DNA from: Cymodocea nodosa
Taxonomy: Eukaryota > Streptophyta > Magnoliopsida > Alismatales > Cymodoceaceae
Direction: 5' to 3'
Length of the DNA: 64,000 nt
NCBI GenBank assembly: GCA_036874045.1
Contig: CM072339.1
Coordinates: 10,609,501 to 10,673,500, forward strand
The stretch's first letter is position 1; the number at the start of each line of letters is the position of its first letter. Below the pieces are notes generated by a model. The model was not told where the DNA came from and ran no database searches. It saw only the letters and a list, made by a program, of their open reading frames with translations. The position numbers were made by a program, and so were the translations under genes. Shown piece after piece: positions 21,763 through 35,012 of this stretch.

Positions 21763-22251
21763 ATGACAAAACCATATTAAATCAATTATGAAATATGTTT
21801 AACTCAACAAAGCACCTTCGTTGGGTTAACTTTTAATTCAACAAACTTGTTTGTTGACTTAAGTTCACTTAAGCCTATTTCTATTGTTTGTGTAACTTTT
21901 ACCTCTCAGAACTAAAACTCTCAGATGTCAGTAATTATATAAGTATCAGTTTTCTAATTATCATCTGTCAGATTACAATAACCATTTAAATACCATCTCC
22001 TTTTATAATATATATATGCAATTAAGATCATAATCATCTTTTTATAATATTTCTCCCCCTTTTTGTCATTAATCAAAAAGATAATTACAGAGAATATATA
22101 TATATATATATATATAAGAGATATAATTACAACAACTCTTTCTGTAAACAAGAATAATAATTGAAGACATTTACAGAAAAATGTATTGTGCAATCAAATC
22201 AAACAAGTAATACAAAGATTACATTTTGTATTCATAAACAAACAAAAACAG

Positions 22252-24516
22252 TTATCGACCCCTCCTAAGTATATCACTTATTGCATTACATATTTTATCT
22301 CCTAGATGCCTAATATCATTTCTGATGTCGTTAAGCACTACATCTAAGTCAGGAGGTAGCTAGGTTTGCTGTTCTGCTTGAACTAAATAACTTTGTTGTT
22401 GTTGTTGTATATGGTCTGTATCAGGTTGTTGTTGTTGTCGTTGAGGTTTATGCATGGCCTGGAATTTTTGCAAATCGTTGACACTAAATGCTCTCATGCC
22501 TTTAGTTTCAGAGGGCCAGTCAGATAAAGTCAATTGGCTTGCAATGAGTCTACATACAGCATCACCATAAAATAACTTTGAACTCATATGCTGTAGTTGA
22601 GAAGTGAAAACATCAAACCAATTGATTTGAATTCTATTCAGCAAGTTATAAGTTGCATATAAACAACTTCTGCTGACTTCCATATTGTGTCCAACTCTCT
22701 GAAATAAATTTGCATGCAATATATTTGCAATAAACCTTGCCTCTGCATTCAGATTTTCCATTAATCTCATTTCAGAATATACATCTGGAATTTTTGATAA
22801 AGACTGAATGTTCCATTCTAGTTGTCTTATTATGTCAAATCTGTTGGTAACAACAACACCTTCATTCTTTAATCCTAAAACTTCAAAAATTAACTCAGGA
22901 GACAATATAAACTCCTGTTCATTTATTTGAGTTTTCAGAAAATTTCCATTCTTGTCCAGATTGCTATAAAAAGCTGCAATAAGCTCTGTGTATTGCTTCT
23001 ATTTCGTTCCTACTGGTAAGAATTTAATGAGGCCTTGAAACTCAAATAGATCTCTTATTTCCATCAAATTTCTAAATTTTATTGGACGACCATATAGAAT
23101 CTGACATGTAATCAGATTATTGTATTTCTGCAATGCTTCTTTAGATCGAAAATGAATTGCATTACCTTGAATTTTCAATATTGTACACAAAGAAGGTGAT
23201 ACCTAAAGCCGTGATTCAAAGTTTAATTCATCTTCAGGAATCTCTTCTTAAAAATGAATGTCATGTTGTTCTTCTTCCAAAATATTATCTTGAAGCTGCT
23301 CAGGTAAGCTTGATTCTTCAGCTTCAATAGTGTTAGGAACATTGTCAATATGCTCAACATTCATCTGTTCAGTCTCTATAGAATGTTCAGAGTATAATTT
23401 TTCCACAAATTCTACAGTCGGTGTATTTGTCTGTAATTGTTCATTTTGTTCAATAGATAATTCCATTGAATCATGTTGTGAATTCTCAAACTCTGCTTCT
23501 ATAGATTTCGAAGAAAGATGGTTAACTTTTAGTTCTTCTGGAGTCTTAACATTTTCAATATCTGCTACTCTAGACAATTCAGCCTTTGAACTAGTTACTG
23601 CTTCAACATTGTCAATTATATTTGCAATAACTTGTTCAATGTCAGGTGCCTGATGCTCTGATTTGTCAATTTCTGCATCATCAGGACTTGTACTAATAGA
23701 AAAACTTGAGCTCATATTTGACTTGGATTTCTTCTCATGTTTTCTAGCAAGGGAAAATAAAGTCTCATTATCTTCATCAGTTTCAGTGTGTTCGAAACTG
23801 ATGAGTTTATCAGATGCACAATAAGGTACAATGTCTAGACATACATTGTCTTTTGGAAATAAATTTTCATCTGATTTTCCTTTTCCAATAGACTTTGTTT
23901 CCTTAGACATAATTTTTCTGACTTTCCTTCTTCTATAACATTTATGTTTCTCCTTTTCAAGTATTGATGTTTTCTTTTCAAATTGCTCCATAAAAGTTTT
24001 CTGCTTTAATTCTTCTAAGACACTTTCTATTGCAACAGTCTTTCGAAGACTATCAACTTTTGTTTTGTCTACAACAATATTTGATTCTACTTGTTTTGAA
24101 TATAAAGGAGTAGGGATAGCTGATTCATGCTCTTCCTGAAATGCATGTAGTCTTGTACCGTTTATATGAGTTTGAGGAGTTCTATTTGATGAACCTACAC
24201 CTTTTTCCAAATATTTTGCATACTGTTCCAAAAATGCAATCTCAACACATTTCATTCTGTATTCTCTATCAAATTTACTACGAATACCCATGTATGTAAT
24301 ACTTGCATTAGTATGTTGAAGTTCTTGTCTAACTTCATCTAATATATCCTGAGAAAAGAAGTAATCTTTATAAAGTTCTTCTAACCTTTTGTCCACTCGA
24401 AATATTTTCTTGAACGAAGTACGTGGAACTTCATCATTCTCTATTTCATTTCCTTTTACATCTCTTCTACTTTTGCCTTTTCCTCTACCACAACCTTTGT
24501 AGAACATGGAGACCAT
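22252..24516 (-). pseudogene. ORF3, accessory retrotransposon protein, copy B
   Basis: About 754 codons from ATG 24516 (MVSMFYKGCGRGKGK) to TAA 22252. The best-preserved copy: the first 420 codons are open. Same architecture as copy A: basic amino end, acidic serine-rich middle, conserved C-terminal region with LFEFQGLIKFL (about 23030), LLNRIQINWFDVF (about 22625) and SKLFYGDAVC (about 22570), then a glutamine linker. Breaks: a stop near 23247 (in place of E in HFEEE), a TAG for W near 22999, a TGA or TAA near 22920-22910 and a TAG for Q near 22360. None occurs in copies A or C. Preceded by the same candidate promoter. Confidence 0.78.
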
Positions 24517-24820
24517 CGTCGCAGGTTGTAACAGCAACAAGCAAAAAAGATTTTCTTGACAAAGTTTACAAATAACCTAAGTCCCCATGTAATAAGTGTT
24601 TAAATAGGGTTTTTAAGCGTATAACTCAACGTGAAGAGAAGTCGGGTTTAGAAATTAAATAAATATTGAATAAAGTTTATTCAATCAAGGTACCCGAAAT
24701 ATTCAAGTATAACTCGTTGAGTTAACCAACCTAACGAGTAAAATGCTGTCTAGAGGCAGTTTTACACGTTACCTTATCTAACATAACGTCTAGTTAGTAC
24801 ACAACAATTTTCAGATGCTT
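24517..24820 (-). promoter_or_regulatory. Candidate promoter/5' UTR of ORF3, copy B
   Basis: Same conserved block as 12601-12900, with TATTTAAA-like sequence (plus-strand GTTTAAATAGGG near 24598) about 80 bases before the ATG and ACTCAACG motifs at 24622 and 24711. Role inferred from conservation and spacing. Confidence 0.4.
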
Positions 24821-26095
24821 CCAACTGAAACGTTCTGAAAACAACACACATGCTAAACTTAACATTATCTTGAGAACATTGTAAACTATTTGAACATTTT
24901 GTACTTTGAATCTAAAATAGTTTATTTGTCTTTTTAAATTATTTCATCAAAATTTTAAGAGGACATTAATTCAGATTAACTAAGATTTGTATTCTAAATT
25001 ATATTAATCTATTTTAGACATTGTTAATCCTACCCCTACAAATATACTTCAAATATATTCAATCAAAATACAAAATATACTTGTAGTGACAATAGATGTT
25101 AAGTATAACTATACTTTTACATTTTCTTTTTAAAGACTTCTGTTATCCTGACATCATCAAAAATGATTTCCAAAATCAATTTCTACTGTATATGAATCAA
25201 AACACAACTTTGAACTCAATTCGATTAATTCAAGGAGAATAAAAGAATGTATCTCAAATAAACGTTTTCAAAAGTACTAATGTTGATTCAATAAATCAGT
25301 AGTCGTATTGGTATAAACTATATGCGATTCAAAGATATCTGTAATTAATGAAACAACTTTTTCTTTTCAAAAATAGTAAATATTGATAATTTTCTTTAAA
25401 AGTTAGTTTGAAAAGCTTGAATCATACAAGTGCTTTCTAATATACCCGTGTAATGAGCTTTCAGTCAACAATCCCAGATCTGATCAGGACCTTAGGTTGC
25501 CAAATTTAAAAAATCCTTTTTCAGGACAACAATCCTTACATACCTATCTGCTCAAGTACAAAAGGCTCGTGATCAAACTAATCAATAAACTCTCAAAGAT
25601 TTTTACTTTGTAAGCACAGTATATATGTATTCCATTAATACAGATGCAATAAAACACAAATCTCATACAATTTTTACTTCTATGATTGTACTTAGAATAT
25701 GAATCAATTTCAATAAGCTTAAACTTTTGATTAATAGTTTAAGATGAGTTACATATAACTTATTCTACAAGTTTAATCAATTAAGTCAAATTTATGCATG
25801 ATCATATGCATTTTCCTTGATTCAAAGAAAACATTTAATCAAAATTTTAGAATGTCAAAAGTATTTAATGTTTTTCATTTACACTTCCACTAAAAATCAT
25901 AAAAACTATTAAAATTGATAAACTACTTAAAATCAATAAGATACTACTATGATTTTACAATAAATACATAGTATCTTAAGCAGTAGTTTAGATATTACTT
26001 TAGATATTTATAATAAGTATATAATATCTATGAGGTGAACAACATCAGCAATAATATTTATCTTTTTATGTGGAGTTTAAGCATTTTACACATCA
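24821..26095 (-). repeat. Noncoding module shared with gypsy elements, copy B
   Basis: Inverted counterpart of 11318-12600. Landmarks: CTTACATACCTATCTGCT (25534), AAGCTTGAATCATACAAG (25412) and TAAGATACTACTATG (25938). No reading frame. Also homologous to 45590-46780 and 53400-54550. Confidence 0.75.
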
Positions 26096-26904
26096 CATAG
26101 CCTACAAATACCTAAATTTAATCTAATGTTGCAGAATGTATTTTCGTCTAGAGGTTTTGTAAATATATCAGCTAATTGATTTTTATTAGACACAAATTCT
26201 AATTTAATTTTTCCTTTAATTATATTATCTCTTAGAAAATGATGTCTAACCTCTATATGCTTTGCTCTTGAATGTAATATAGGATTTTTGGAAAGATTTA
26301 TTGTAGAACTACTATCACAATAAATCTCAGTTGTATCATAAGATAATCCAAAATCTTCTAAAGTTTGCCTTATCCACAGAATCTAAGTACAACACAGTGC
26401 AGCAGCAACATATTCAGCTTTTGTAGTAGAAAGTGCTACACAGTTTTGCTTTTTACTAAACCATGACACCAAATTATTTCCCAATAATTGACATGTGCCA
26501 CTGGTACTATTTCTATCAGATTTAGATCCTGCATAATCAACATCAGTATATCCTATAAGATCTATTGAACTATCCTTAAAATAATACAGTCCGAAATTTT
26601 TAGTTCCTTGTATATATCTAAATATTCTTTTAACTGCTACTAAGTGTGATTCATTAGGATTAGATTGAAATCTAGTACAAACACACACAGCAAACAAAAT
26701 ATCAGGTCTACTAGCAGTCAAATAAAGTAAAGAACCAATCATACTTCTGTATTTTCTTTGATCTATAGATTTTCCTATGTCATCAATATCTAACTTTAAA
26801 GTAGTACTCATAGGAGTTCCTCGAATCCTTGTATCATTAAAATTAAATTTCTTAAGCATTTCATCTACATATTTTTCCTGATTTAAAAATATACCTTTAT
26901 CCAT
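26096..26904 (-). pseudogene. Reverse transcriptase stub plus RNase H, copy B
   Basis: Same start as copy A (MDKGIFLNQEKYVDEML) and same end (CRLCDV). RNase H acidic positions seen in YTDVDYAGSKSD, STTKAEYV (the glutamate of STTEAEY is replaced by lysine here) and YCDSSS. One stop, TAG in place of Q before ILWIRQ, at about 26381. Loss of the conserved glutamate would by itself inactivate the enzyme. Confidence 0.87.
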
Positions 26905-27142
26905 TTATGACACTCAGTAAATTAAAACCTAGGTTTTCTACAAATAGTACATTCAAAATAACACAAGTAGGAGTTATTTGAACATTGCCCATACCTATGA
27001 TTTTATCTTTGCTTTTGTTTCCAAATGTTACACTTCCTTTCATGGTATTTGTAAAATTTTGTAATAGACTTTTTTGTCTGGTCATGTGACTCGACGCTCC
27101 ACTATCCAAGATTAATTTTGATGTTGTTTCCTTCTGCAACAC
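26897..27142 (-). pseudogene. Copia aspartic protease, copy B
   Basis: Contains the intact active-site motif LILDSGASSHMT and the downstream GNVQITPTC and FNLLSVING segments. It ends at the same TAA at the deletion junction as copy A. The domain itself is open, but it lies downstream of interrupted gag and is fused to nothing. Probably in frame with gag across a stop near 27168. Confidence 0.8.
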
Positions 27143-27169
27143 AAATTAAGAAAAACTTTTTCTTGGTAC

Positions 27170-29394
27170 CTAATGTTGTTGAGGACTAAGTTCATTAAAC
27201 GCATATTTCTTCTTTTTGTTTAAAAATAGTTTAACATTATCATTTATATTCTTATTAGTTGTAAGTACTATTGATTTATCATTAGCTTCATACTCACATA
27301 TAGCATTATTGCTTTTACAATCATTCTTTTTGTTTTCAGATGTAGTATAATCAAGATCAAACAAATTTTTATCAGATGTGAATTTATTTTGGTCATGCTT
27401 ATACATTTCAATAAGTTCATACCAAGATTTTGTACTTGTATTAACATTTTTCATACATATAAAATCTTTTTCTGCACAAGAATTTTTTGTTTTATCACAT
27501 GCAGAATGAGTAATTGGTCTAACAATAGTGTATTGAATTACATGCTCAGGTTTCTGATTTTTCAGTTTACTACAATTGTCTGAAATTTTATAAACATTAG
27601 AAACTAAATTTCCAGAACAAGAAACAAGATTTTTAGAAACATTTATAATCATGTTAGAAGTACAATTTGACAAATCACATTGATTTATATTATTACTGCA
27701 TGATTCATCCCTTGAAGTACCTACTTCTACATATTTATTACCTTGTTTCATAATAAAAAGAATTTTAGACTTAGATTTACTTGAACTGCAACTAATAAAT
27801 CCTTTATTGGCTAGAGATTCAGGATATTCAGGATAATCAAATCCTAAGCCAAATTTATAAAACACCGTAGGGGTACTAGTTAGTTTGTCTAACTTAGTTT
27901 GACTTAAATTCCATTTCTCAATGGTAGAATTTAAATCTTGCTCTCTTAGTTTAATTTTTCTATCTCTAATTCAAGTTCATTTATATTGTTTCTCAACATT
28001 TCATTTTCAGATTATATCTTTAATTTTTGAGCATTTATATTCTGTATTTGTTCATGCATGATACATTCATTAAATCTAAATTTTTGCAAATCTCTAGCAT
28101 GATTTTCATTATCACATTTAAACTTTTCTAAAGTAGTAGACATGAAACAATTTTCTTCTTCCATAATGGATGAAGATTTTCTAATATTATTATTTTCCAG
28201 TTTACATACTTTAAGTTTTTGTAATAATGCATGATAAGCACATAATAATTCATCAAAGTTGAAATCTGAATGACTTTCAAGATCAGATATTACCTCAGAC
28301 TCATCTGCCATGAAGCACACATGAGCAACGTCTTCTAACTCTTGTTCTCCTTCTAAATGTGAAGATTTTGATGTTGATTCCTTAGATTCAGACTCTTTAG
28401 ACGTGTCATCCCAAGTGACCTTCAAAGCATTTTTCTTGTAAAACTTTCTCTGAGCCGTCTTCTTCTGATTTGTCCTACTTTGATTTTCATTTTTCCTCAT
28501 AGGACAATCTTGAGAAAGATGTCCAGGTTTCTTACAATTGTAACATACATACTTTCTAGATGAAGAATTCTTGTCATTTCGTTATTTTGACGTTGAGGGT
28601 TTATCATTTTTGTTCCTTTGCTGTTTCTTAGCTTTCCATGCTTTCTTGAATTTCCTAGTCAGCAAAATCAAATCCTCGTCAGAATTAGTAGATATATCAG
28701 AATCTGAATTAATTTTGAAGGCTATTTCTTTCTTCATTTTTAGTTTGTTGTGACTTAGTGATTCATTTAATTGAACTTCATAAGCTGTTAAATTTCCTAT
28801 AAGTTCATTCATAGTATAAACATTTAAATCTCGTGATTTCTCAATTGATGTTACTTTCTAAGACCATTTAGAACTTAGGGATCTGAGAATTTTCCTCACC
28901 AAATCCTTCTGTTCAAAATTCTTTCCTAAACATTTTAAAGAGTTTATGATATCAAGAAATCTAGAAAACATCTCAGAAATATTTTCATCTTCATGCATCT
29001 TAAAGAGTTCATACTTATGAATCAACATGTTTATTTTTGTCTCTTTGACTTGAGAAGTACCTTCATGTGAAACTTCTAATGCATGCCACACCTCATAAGC
29101 AGATTTATATGCTGACACTTTACTGAACTATTTATAACTCAATGCACAAAATAAAATATTTAAGCCCTTAGCATTCAGAGTTTCATTTTCTTTTTTAGTA
29201 ATTGTCCAAGTATTATAAGGAGTAGTTAACAGAGTATATGGTTTAGAAATCATGAACCACAATTTATGATCTATACTTTGAAGAAAAATAGTCATCCTAT
29301 AATTCCAATATTCAAAATGTATTCCATCAAATAAAGGAGGACGATTAAGATTTTGGCCTTCATATAAAGAAAAATTACCATTTCCAGTAGCCAT
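27170..29394 (-). pseudogene. Copia gag, copy B
   Basis: Start MATGNGNFSLYEGQNLN at 29394. Capsid region, CCHC knuckle (CYNCKKPGHLSQDC, about 28550-28510), acidic segment, coiled-coil-like segment (about 28200-27960) and tail ending AFNELSPQQH. Stops: TAG at 29128-29130 and 28858-28860, both at positions also stopped in A and C, plus a change near 28580 (N-S-S region) and one near 28012; a frameshift near 27960. Role: RNA packaging and particle assembly. Confidence 0.85.
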
Positions 29395-29580
29395 TTTGCC
29401 TTAGATTTTTCAACCTATTTGATTTTAAACAATCTAAAAACTTTAAAACAACTTGAGCCTTAAATCAATAAAGTTAAACGTATGCTCAGATATTAATTTC
29501 TGTTTAAAAACAAGGAAGGTAGAATAAGCAATGATATTAAATAAGTTGGTATCGATTTTATATCAAAGATTATTAATCAA

Positions 29581-29592
29581 GCTCTGATACCA
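29581..29592 (-). other. Primer-binding site of copia B, unmutated
   Basis: Element-sense TGGTATCAGAGC, an exact match to the initiator tRNA-Met complement; the other copies in this window carry one or two C-to-T changes. Confidence 0.92.
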
Positions 29593-29594
29593 CT

Positions 29595-31175
29595 TGTAGG
29601 ATCGTATGGCTAAACAAGAGGGGGGTGAATTATGTATTTTTAATATTTTCTGAAATATAATTGAAACTTTAAAACTGAAAAACAAGTCGAGACATTGTTT
29701 TTATAAAATCATTTTTATTCAAGGTTTCAATTACAATATACAATTCAGTTCTCCTTAGAAATTGTAGATGCAATTATATTTCGATACCATGTATCATCTA
29801 AATAATTTCATAACTACAAATAGAGAAAACTAATTTGTGGAATTTAAAACTTTTCTCCCTATTTGAGATCTTTCTTCTTCTTCTTTTTCTTCTTTAACAA
29901 TTCTTCAGTGACAAATATCTTATCTTTCCATGCTTCACCGAATTTACTTTCTTCTGATACTTCAAATCTTCAGTGACGAAAATCTTACCTTTTTATGCTT
30001 CACAGAACTTTCTTCCACTTGAGAGATTTTTCTTGAAGAGGTGTTCTTGATCCCTGAAAAAGATTTTTCTTCTAGCGTGTAGGGATGGTTTGATCCTTGA
30101 AAAGATTTTTCGTTTTGTGTGCAAGGATAAATTGATCAACGAGAATTTTATGCCTTTTATACTGTATCTTCATTTCATGCATATCCTTCACGTTTAACTA
30201 CTACCAGTTTTCCACTTTTCCATGTTTTTTCTTTTTCCTTCATCGAAACACACACGTTCTAACCCACGTTTATATTTCAAATTTTCTTTAATCATCAGTC
30301 TTGGATCTGTAAAAAATTTCTTGAAAATAAACTTTGTCGTCCAAAAATTTTTCATCAGTGTAATAAGAAGTCGTTACTTTAATGTTAACTAAACGAGTAA
30401 CACAAGTATATATATATAACTTAACGTTTCTAACTTAATGAGTTCACCATGTGCTATTTCACATGACAAGTAATGTAGCTAACTCAACGAACTAAGTTCG
30501 TGGTGTTATGCTATCTCAACGAACCATCTCTGTTGTGTTATGATAACTCAACGAACTAGTAATAAACAAATGTATTTATAATCAAAATTTTACCACATGC
30601 AAAAATAACAACTTAAGTTTATAATGCTAACCTAACGCGTTGCCTTAGTGTTCAATATAGCAACTCAACGCGTTTAGTTATGTTAACTTAACGAGTTAAA
30701 CATGTGCACCTCACGTGATACAATACAACATTCGTAACTTATAATTTCACCACGTGTATAACACTAACTTAACGAGTTCGTCTCTTCTTTTACTCACTAA
30801 CTTAACGAGTTATCACGTGACCTATTTTAACCTTTAAGCCTCTAACTTAACGAGTTCTCACGTGACCTCTATACAAACAAAACTCTAACTTAACGAGTTG
30901 TCTAAACGTGCACTGTTCATGATACAGAAGATATAACATTAAAACATATCATGCTTTTCAATAAAACACACGTTAACTTAACGTTTAGCTAAATGAGAAA
31001 TTAATGCAACGAAACGACTAGTTATTAACTTCAGATCCAATACAGACAAGTATTTATATCAGTAAGCTTTTTCTGTATTAATTGATGATTTTAATTTCTT
31101 TTCACAAGCAATAGTAATTGAGGAAATATGATTATTTTCATTCAGCACATATCATCAAAACAAAAATACTCAACA
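29595..31175 (-). repeat. 5' LTR of copia B
   Basis: 1581 bp. Carries the complete motif array: CACGTG at 30711, 30752, 30815 and 30858 (plus-strand positions approximate) with TAACTTAACGAGTT repeats between 30670 and 30900. Confidence 0.92.
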
Positions 31176-31185
31176 AAATCAGAAA

Positions 31186-31421
31186 CTTGTCTATTAGAAG
31201 CAAACAAACAACCTTTCACACAAATTTGATATTAAGTCCAATTTGTATTTTAACTACAAGTGCATAGTGCATATTGTATTTGTATGTAAGTACAGGTCGA
31301 TCCCACAAAGATTACATAAGAATTATGTACTATTCCTATTTTTATATTGAAGTTTATATGTGTTCAGTTAGTCACTCCGTTGAGTTATAGTTGACTTAAC
31401 GGACTAACCTCGTGGACTTAA
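31186..31421 (-). repeat. Gypsy LTR fragment
   Basis: Matches 43530-43800 and 51270-51500: AAACAAACAACCTTTCACAC, GTACAGGTCGATCCCACAAAG and the CGTTGAGTTATAG... ACTTAACGGAC pair. Similarity breaks at GGACTTAAG (31420), exactly where the inverted repeat starts. Confidence 0.75.
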
Positions 31422-31819
31422 GACCAATTCTACTTCTTTATCTAAAGTGATAAAATCGTTGGAATTGTATATTTCGAAATCATTACTTACATAATATACT
31501 TTCTCATAATATACTTGTTTTTGTATGTATACTTTATATATGCATAATATTAATTATTATTAAATATTAACTAATATTATTATTATTAAGATTATATATC
31601 TTAATATTTTAGCGTATCTTATATAACTAAATAGAATAAAATAATGATTAAATAAAATATAAAAAAAGATTATTCTGTCAATTTTCGATTGAAACTTTCT
31701 CAATTGAAGTTGATTCTCAAAAACAAGTATATTATGAGAAAGTATATTATGTAAGTAATGATTTCGAAATATACAATTCCAACGATTTTATCGCTTTGGA
31801 TAAAGAAGTAGAATTGGTC
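31422..31819. repeat. Near-perfect 102-bp inverted repeat
   Basis: Arms 31422-31523 and 31718-31819 are reverse complements with only about two mismatches that I can see (near 31443 and 31450). The loop is 194 bases of AT-rich sequence containing ATT runs. The arms contain no TIR-like ends or obvious target duplication. The RNA could fold into a long hairpin. Origin unknown; it lies between a gypsy LTR scrap and organelle-derived DNA. Confidence 0.85.
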
Positions 31820-32620
<801 letters not shown>

Positions 32621-32984
32621 ACAAAGGAATAAGCTATTCTCTTTTTTAAAACGGTTCTCTTTTTTGGTCTTGAATAAACCAAGATTTTACCACAGCTCCC
32701 TGGAGGGGGTCCTCCTGGATGGTAGCTACCGGCGCGGGCACAAAGAGCGAATGTCCCTCTACCGCGGCTTTATGGCGGTCAGAGGGTTTCTTATCTCTAC
32801 TCAGGGCCAAAACCCCCCCTCGAAAAAACTGGTAACAATATGATTGATATTCGGCGAGGGACATCCCTAGAGGAATCAAGGGGAAATGCGAGGCCAAAGG
32901 CAGTTCGCCTAAGGCAGAGACAACCCTGGGGTCAACCGAGGGGGAGGGGGGAGTCCCACCCGGTTTTCTTAATTAGATCATTTT
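32621..32984. other. GC-rich unidentified organelle-like segment
   Basis: About 360 bases of much higher GC content than anything around it (runs such as GGGGGAGGGGGGAG near 32940 and CTCCCTGGAGGGGGTCC near 32697). It lies between psbA and ccsA fragments, which are not neighbours in plastid genomes. An 83-codon minus-strand frame (32646-32897) is open but matches no protein I recognise. A mitochondrial origin would fit the base composition; that is inference. Confidence 0.4.
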
Positions 32985-33268
32985 TATTTGGCGAGACCCA
33001 CTTGAATAACAAAGAAATTCTTTTCCAAAACCCACCTTTTCTTTCATTTAGAAACTATTACAAATATCAAGTGATTCAAAGATTGGATCATTGGAGTTAT
33101 CGTGTCATTAGTTTGGGATTTACCTTTTTAACCATAGGTATTCTTTCTGGAGCAGTATGGGCTAATGAAGCGTGGGGATCTTATTGGAATTGGGATCCTA
33201 AAGAAACTTGGGCATTTATTACTTGGACCATATATGCAATTTATTTACATACTAGAACAAACCAAAAA
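32985..33268 (+). pseudogene. ccsA: Plastid-derived ccsA fragment
   Basis: Encodes the C-terminal part of the cytochrome c haem-attachment protein Ccs[41 protein letters not shown] and then the tryptophan-rich haem-handling WWD segment up to YLHTRTNQK. The upstream part and the last about 40 residues are missing. Frame open. It ends shortly before the LTR of copia C at 33290. Confidence 0.92.
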
Positions 33269-33289
33269 CCCGTCCTCCAAAAACGTATG

Positions 33290-34824
33290 TGTTGAGTATT
33301 TTTGTTTTGATGATGTATGCTAAATGAAAATAATCATATTTGCTCAATTACTATTGCTTGTGAAAAGAAATTAAAATCATCAATTAATACAGAAAAAGCT
33401 TACTGATATAAATACTTGTCTGTATTGGATCTGAAGTTAATAACTAGTCGTTTCGTTGTATTAATTTCTCATTTAGCTAAACGTTAAGTTAACGTGTGTT
33501 TTTATTGAAAAGCATGATATGTTTTAATGTTATATCTTCTGTATCATGAACAGTGCACATTTAGACAACTCGTTAAGTTAGAGTTTTGTTTGTATAGAGG
33601 TCACGTGAGAACTCGTTAAGTTAGTGAGTAAAAGAAGAGACGAACTCGTTAAGTTAGTGTTATACACGTGGTGAAATTATAAGTTACGAATGTTATATTG
33701 TATCACGTGAGGTGTACATGTTTAACTCGTTAAGTTAACATAACTAAACGCGTTGAGTTGCTATATTGAACACTAAGGCAACGCATTAGGTTAGCGTTAT
33801 AAACTTAAGTTGTTATTTTTGCACGTGGTAAAATTCTTATTATAAAAACATTTGTTTATTACTGATTCGTTGAGTTATCATAACACAACAGAGATAGTTC
33901 ATTGAGATAGCATAACACCACAGACTTAGTTCGTTGAGTTAGCTACAGTACTTGTCACGTAAAATGGCACATGAGGAACTCGTTAAGTTAGAAACGTTAA
34001 GTTATATATATACTTGTGTTACTGGTTTAGTTAACATTAAAGTAACGACTTCTTATTACACTGATGAAAAACTTTTGGACGAGAAAGTTTATTTTGTAGG
34101 AAATTTTTCAGAGATCCAAGACTGATGATTAAAGAAAATTCAAAATATAAACGTGGGTTAGAACGTGTGTGTTTCGATGAAGGAAAAAGAAAAGACGTGG
34201 AGAAGTAGAAAACTGGTAGTGGTTAAATGTGAAGGACATGCATGAAATGAAGATACAGTATAAAAGGCATAGAATTCTCATTGATCAATTTATCCTTGCA
34301 CACAAAAAGAAAAATCATTTCAAGGATCAAACCATCCCTACACACCAAAAGAAAAATCTTTTTCAGGGATAAAAACACCTCTTCAGGAAAAATCTCTCAA
34401 GTGGAAGAAAGTTCAATGAAGCATAAAAAGGTAAGATTTTTGTCACTAAAGATTTGAAATATCAGAAGAAAGCAAATTCGGTGAAGTAGAGAAAGACAAG
34501 ATATTCGTCACTGAAGAATTGCTGAAGAAGAAAAAGGAGAAGAAGAAAGATCTCAAATAGGGAGAAATGTTTTAAATTTCGCAAATTAGTTTTCTCTGTT
34601 TGTAGTTATGAAATTGTTTAGATGATATATGGTATTGAGATATAATTGCATCTACAATTTCTGAGGAGAATTGAATTGTATATTGTAATTGAAACCTTGA
34701 ATAAAAATGATTTTATGAAAACAATGTCTCAACTTGTTTTTTAGTTTTAAAGTTTCAATTATATTTCAGAAAATATTAAAGATACACAATTCACCCCCCT
34801 CTTGTGTAGCCATACGATCCTACA
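33290..34824 (+). repeat. 5' LTR of copia C
   Basis: 1535 bp, TGTTGAGTATTTTTG to GATCCTACA; lacks one repeat unit of about 45 bases near 33620 present in A. Same motif array. Confidence 0.93.
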
Positions 34825-34826
34825 AG

Positions 34827-34838
34827 TGGTATTAGAGC
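34827..34838 (+). other. Primer-binding site of copia C
   Basis: TGGTATTAGAGC, one C-to-T change from the canonical site. Confidence 0.88.
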
Positions 34839-35012
34839 ATTGATATAAAATCAATACCAACTTATTTAATATCATTGCTTATTTTACCTTCCTTGTTTTT
34901 AAATAGAAATTAATATCTAAGCATACATTTAACTTCATTGATTTAAGGCTCAAGTTGTTTTGAAGTTTTTAGACTGTTTAAAAATCAAATAGGTTGAAAA
35001 ATCTAAGGCAAA

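Larger units (their letters stand above)
20280..31175 (-). mobile_element. Ty1/copia element B, complete structure, 10.9 kb
   Basis: Minus-strand element with LTRs at 29595-31175 (5') and 20280-21744 (3'), perfect target-site duplication AAATC (20275-20279 and 31176-31180), an unmutated primer-binding site and a polypurine tract. Same gene order and same pol deletion junction as element A. The 3' LTR has an internal deletion of about 120 bases near 21340. It inserted into decayed gypsy sequence (F-box cassette on the left, LTR on the right). Confidence 0.93.

Noticed and set aside
21954..22193. 79-codon frame with Tyr/Ile repeats downstream of ORF3
   Set aside because: 3' untranslated sequence of copia B across a TA run; the counterparts at 15222 and 39434 vary in length with the run.
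32646..32897. 83-codon minus-strand open frame in the GC-rich piece
   Set aside because: Not recognisable and lies in a composite organelle-like insertion; high GC lengthens chance frames. Reported only as unidentified sequence.
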